Part shown: one piece after another, positions 14,249 to 16,529 of the stretch
Position numbering within the stretch: position 1 is the first letter of the stretch
Layout: the number at the start of each line of letters is the position of its first letter
NCBI GenBank assembly: GCA_902475415.1
Contig: CABRZK010000018.1
Coordinates: 1-16,529, forward strand
Direction of reading: 5' to 3'
Source: an uncultured Eubacterium sp.
Lineage (GTDB): Bacteria > Bacillota > Clostridia > Lachnospirales > Lachnospiraceae
DNA length: 16,529 bases
Program-made: the position numbers and the translations under genes
Notes under the pieces: generated by a model
What the model was told of the DNA's origin: nothing
What the model saw: the letters and a program-made list of their open reading frames with translations, nothing else
Database searches by the model: none

Positions 14249-14878
14249 ATGGAAAACGTATATGTAATGGATCATCCGCTGATTAAACACAAAATATCTA
14301 TGATTCGAAACAAAAATACAGGAACTAATGAATTTCGTAAACTGATCGAAGAGATTGCCATTCTGATGGGATATGAGGCTCTTCGTGATCTCCCGACAGA
14401 AGATGTGGAGATTGAGACACCGATTGAAACATGCAAGAGTCCGATGATTTCCGGTAAAAAACTGGCCATTGTACCGGTTTTACGTGCAGGACTTGGTATG
14501 GTAGGCGGTATGACAACTCTGGTTCCGTCTGCAAAAATCGGACATATCGGTCTGTACCGTGATCCGGAGACACATGAGCCGCATGAGTATTACTGCAAAC
14601 TGCCGGATCCGATCGATCAGCGTCTGATCGTTGTTGTTGACCCGATGCTTGCAACCGGTGGTTCTGCTGTGGCGGCCGTTGATTTTATCAAAAAACATGG
14701 TGGAAAAAATATCAAATGCATGTTTGTTATCGCAGCACCGGAAGGCGTAAAGAAACTGCATGAGGCACATCCGGATGTTCAGATCTACATTGGCCAGCTT
14801 GACCGTGAGTTAAATGAAAATGCATATATCTGCCCGGGACTTGGTGACGCGGGAGATCGTATTTTCGGTACAAAATAA
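14249..14878 (+). CDS. upp: Uracil phosphoribosyltransferase
   Basis: 209 residues, the normal length, with a strong AAGGAGGAGG before ATG 14249. It starts NVYVMDHPLIKHKISMIRNK. It has PVLRAGLGMVGGM, the PRPP-binding loop VVDPMLATGGSA (D131-A140) and the uracil-binding C-terminus YICPGLGDAGDRIFGT. This is the complete set of UPRTase motifs. It makes UMP from uracil and PRPP in the cytoplasm. It pairs functionally with the divergent uracil permease and is followed by its own terminator. Confidence 0.98.
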   Translation: MENVYVMDHPLIKHKISMIRNKNTGTNEFRKLIEEIAILMGYEALRDLPTEDVEIETPIETCKSPMISGKKLAIVPVLRAGLGMVGGMTTLVPSAKIGHIGLYRDPETHEPHEYYCKLPDPIDQRLIVVVDPMLATGGSAVAAVDFIKKHGGKNIKCMFVIAAPEGVKKLHEAHPDVQIYIGQLDRELNENAYICPGLGDAGDRIFGTK

Positions 14879-14977
14879 TATCCCTGAAAACATGGATGAA
14901 AGCGAATGCTGAAAAGCACGTCTATGTGCAGACAAGTATTTACGAACAATAAGAAACGTGTGCAAATAGCATACAAA

Positions 14978-15018
14978 GAAAAAACGCAGGTATGCTTCGG
15001 TGTATCTGCGTTTTTCTT
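14978..15018 (+). terminator. Terminator after upp
   Basis: AAAAACGCAG (14980-14989) pairs with CTGCGTTTTT (15006-15015) around a loop containing GCTTCGG, with further T residues. It ends the upp transcript but lies only 38 bases before the GH3 start codon. Confidence 0.85.
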
Positions 15019-15055
15019 AATCCTGAAAATCAGAATATATGAGGAGAGGGTAATC

Positions 15056-16529
15056 ATGAAACTGCGAAAAAGAAGATATGTGGGAACAACATCGACAGAA
15101 ATGTCACAGCGGGAAAAGGACAATGCGATTCTGGCGCGGGAAGCAGCGACAGAAGGTTTTGTATTGCTGAAAAATGAGGGACAGACATTACCATTACAAC
15201 CTGGAACCAAAATCGGACTGTATGGTGCAGGGGCAGTGCGTACCATCAAGGGTGGAACCGGTTCCGGAGATGTCAATAACCGCTATAATGTGAATATTTA
15301 CGATGGTCTGAAAAATGCCGGATATGAGATTACAAGTGTAGCGTGGCTGGAAGGCTATGACAGTTGTTATGTGCAGGCCCGTGAGAACTGGAAGGCAGAG
15401 ATTTTCCGTAAATTAAGAGAAGAATGCAACGGAAACTTTTTCGAAGCATATTCGACTACACCATTTTCCATGCCTGCGGGAGCTGCGATTGATGCGGCAG
15501 CGGCCAAAGCGGACGGGGCTGACACAGGAATTTATGTCCTGGCCCGGATTGCAGGAGAAAATGCGGACCGCCGGGATGAGCCGGGTGACTATTATATCAG
15601 TGAAGAAGAGCGTGCACAGATTGCGTCAGTATGCAGTGCTTATGAAAAAGTGATTCTGGTAGTCAATACCGGTGGCCTGGTGGATCTGGCATTTGTGGAA
15701 GATTTCCCGAATATCACAGCGATTCTTCAGTATGTACAGGCCGGTCAGGAAGGTGGAAATGCACTGGCTGATGTAATCTCCGGCAAAGTCACTCCATCCG
15801 GAAAACTGGCGGACAGTTGGGCATTGGACTATATGGACTATCCGAATGCGGCTTATTTCAGTCATAAGAGTGGTGATGTTTACCGGGAAGAATACCGGGA
15901 AGGCATTTACGTGGGATACCGGTATTTTGATACCTTTGATGTCCCGGTTCGCTACAGCTTTGGTTATGGACTGTCTTATACAGAGTTTGACATAAAAGTA
16001 ACCGGTATTTCAAAACAGATAACAGCGCAGGGAAAGCTAACACTGTCAGTTTCTGTGGAGGTAACAAATATTGGAGACAGGTATTCCGGAAAAGAAGTTG
16101 TTCAGGTATATGTATCCAGTCCACAGGGAGCGTTGCCAAAAGAGTTCCGCCGTCTGGCTGCCTTTGGAAAGACAAAATTGCTTGCACCGGGGGAAACACA
16201 GCAGATGGAACTGTCGGTGGATCTGTATCAGCTTGCTTCTTATGCGGAGGATGAGGCGGCATGGATTCTGGAAGCAGGAACTTATGGTATCTGGGTTGGA
16301 AATGCACTTTCCACGGTAGTTTTGAGTGGCACGCTTCTTCTGGATGAGAAAAAAACACTGGTACAGTGCGAACATATTGCGCCATTGCAGGAAAGACTAG
16401 AAGAATTGCAGGCAGATCAGGAAAAACTGGCAGAAAAACAGGAAAAATGGATGCAGGAAGCGGTTGACAGGCAGTTACCGGAGATTGAGATTTCTGCAAA
16501 AGAGCTGCCGACAGAGACGGTGGTTTATC
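15056..16529 (+). CDS. Glycoside hydrolase family 3 beta-glycosidase (partial, runs off the window)
   Basis: ATG 15056 follows GAGGAGAGGG; 491 codons are open to the window end with no stop. Order of parts: ATEGFVLLKNEGQTLPL (about 31-47) and GGTGSGDVN (66-74), which belong to the GH3 C-terminal alpha/beta sandwich; IAGENADRRDEPGDYYIS; WALDYMDYPNAAYF; VGYRYFDTF and YSFGYGLSYTEF near residue 300, which mark the end of that domain; a fibronectin-III-like domain (about 310-430); then a charged helix (ERLEELQADQEKLAEKQEKW, about 446-465). The TIM-barrel domain that comes first in classical GH3 enzymes is absent from the N-terminus and should follow beyond the window, giving the inverted order known from several Ruminococcus and Blautia glucosidases. 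No signal peptide is seen, so it is probably cytoplasmic and acts on imported beta-glucosides. The exact substrate is unknown. Confidence 0.9.
   Translation, partial: MKLRKRRYVGTTSTEMSQREKDNAILAREAATEGFVLLKNEGQTLPLQPGTKIGLYGAGAVRTIKGGTGSGDVNNRYNVNIYDGLKNAGYEITSVAWLEGYDSCYVQARENWKAEIFRKLREECNGNFFEAYSTTPFSMPAGAAIDAAAAKADGADTGIYVLARIAGENADRRDEPGDYYISEEERAQIASVCSAYEKVILVVNTGGLVDLAFVEDFPNITAILQYVQAGQEGGNALADVISGKVTPSGKLADSWALDYMDYPNAAYFSHKSGDVYREEYREGIYVGYRYFDTFDVPVRYSFGYGLSYTEFDIKVTGISKQITAQGKLTLSVSVEVTNIGDRYSGKEVVQVYVSSPQGALPKEFRRLAAFGKTKLLAPGETQQMELSVDLYQLASYAEDEAAWILEAGTYGIWVGNALSTVVLSGTLLLDEKKTLVQCEHIAPLQERLEELQADQEKLAEKQEKWMQEAVDRQLPEIEISAKELPTETVVY

Noticed and set aside
1..16529. CRISPR array, rRNA, genuine tRNA, intact insertion sequence or replication origin.
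   Set aside because: No regularly spaced repeats, no rRNA or tRNA text and no intact transposase or DnaA-box cluster were seen on either strand.

Overview
The window looks like chromosome from a low-GC Firmicute of the gut Lachnospiraceae type (Blautia, Dorea or Ruminococcus relatives). This rests on moderately AT-rich codon use, strong AGGAGG-type ribosome sites, lipoproteins, a cobalamin riboswitch and a GH3 enzyme with inverted domain order. No marker gene fixes the genus.

Region 1 (1-4060) is accessory DNA. It opens with the last 32 codons of an rmlB-type dTDP-glucose 4,6-dehydratase and a terminator. A graveyard follows: two truncated Rpn-family (PD-(D/E)XK nuclease/transposase) genes, each with a copy of the same terminator; a shattered AAA-ATPase-like gene start; and a small fragment overlapping a TOPRIM-like start that is now fused to the second Rpn remnant. 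Between them are an apparently intact two-TM protein carrying a 26-bp perfect inverted repeat, and a winged-helix-like gene split exactly at an in-frame A AAA AAC slippery heptamer.

Region 2 (4062-6175) holds a PfkB-family kinase (pseudouridine-kinase-like), a decayed thioredoxin gene (one frameshift, one nonsense codon), an intact small protein with the cysteine pattern of the ferredoxin-thioredoxin reductase catalytic chain, and a 67-residue unknown.

Region 3 (about 6245-12449) is a cobalamin-riboswitch-controlled locus: a CbiK-type cobaltochelatase exported as a lipoprotein, a small lipoprotein, a substrate-binding lipoprotein whose N-terminal domain resembles the small lipoprotein, a BtuC/FecCD-type permease and a BtuD/FecE-type ATPase with a 100-residue C-terminal extension. 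Together they suggest capture, and perhaps metal handling, of a corrinoid or other tetrapyrrole at the cell surface followed by import. A structured 300-base gap separates the chelatase from the rest.

Region 4 (12587-15018) is a divergent pyrimidine salvage pair, uracil permease (-) and uracil phosphoribosyltransferase (+), with recognisable promoters for both. Region 5 (15056-end) is the start of a GH3 beta-glycosidase cut by the window edge.
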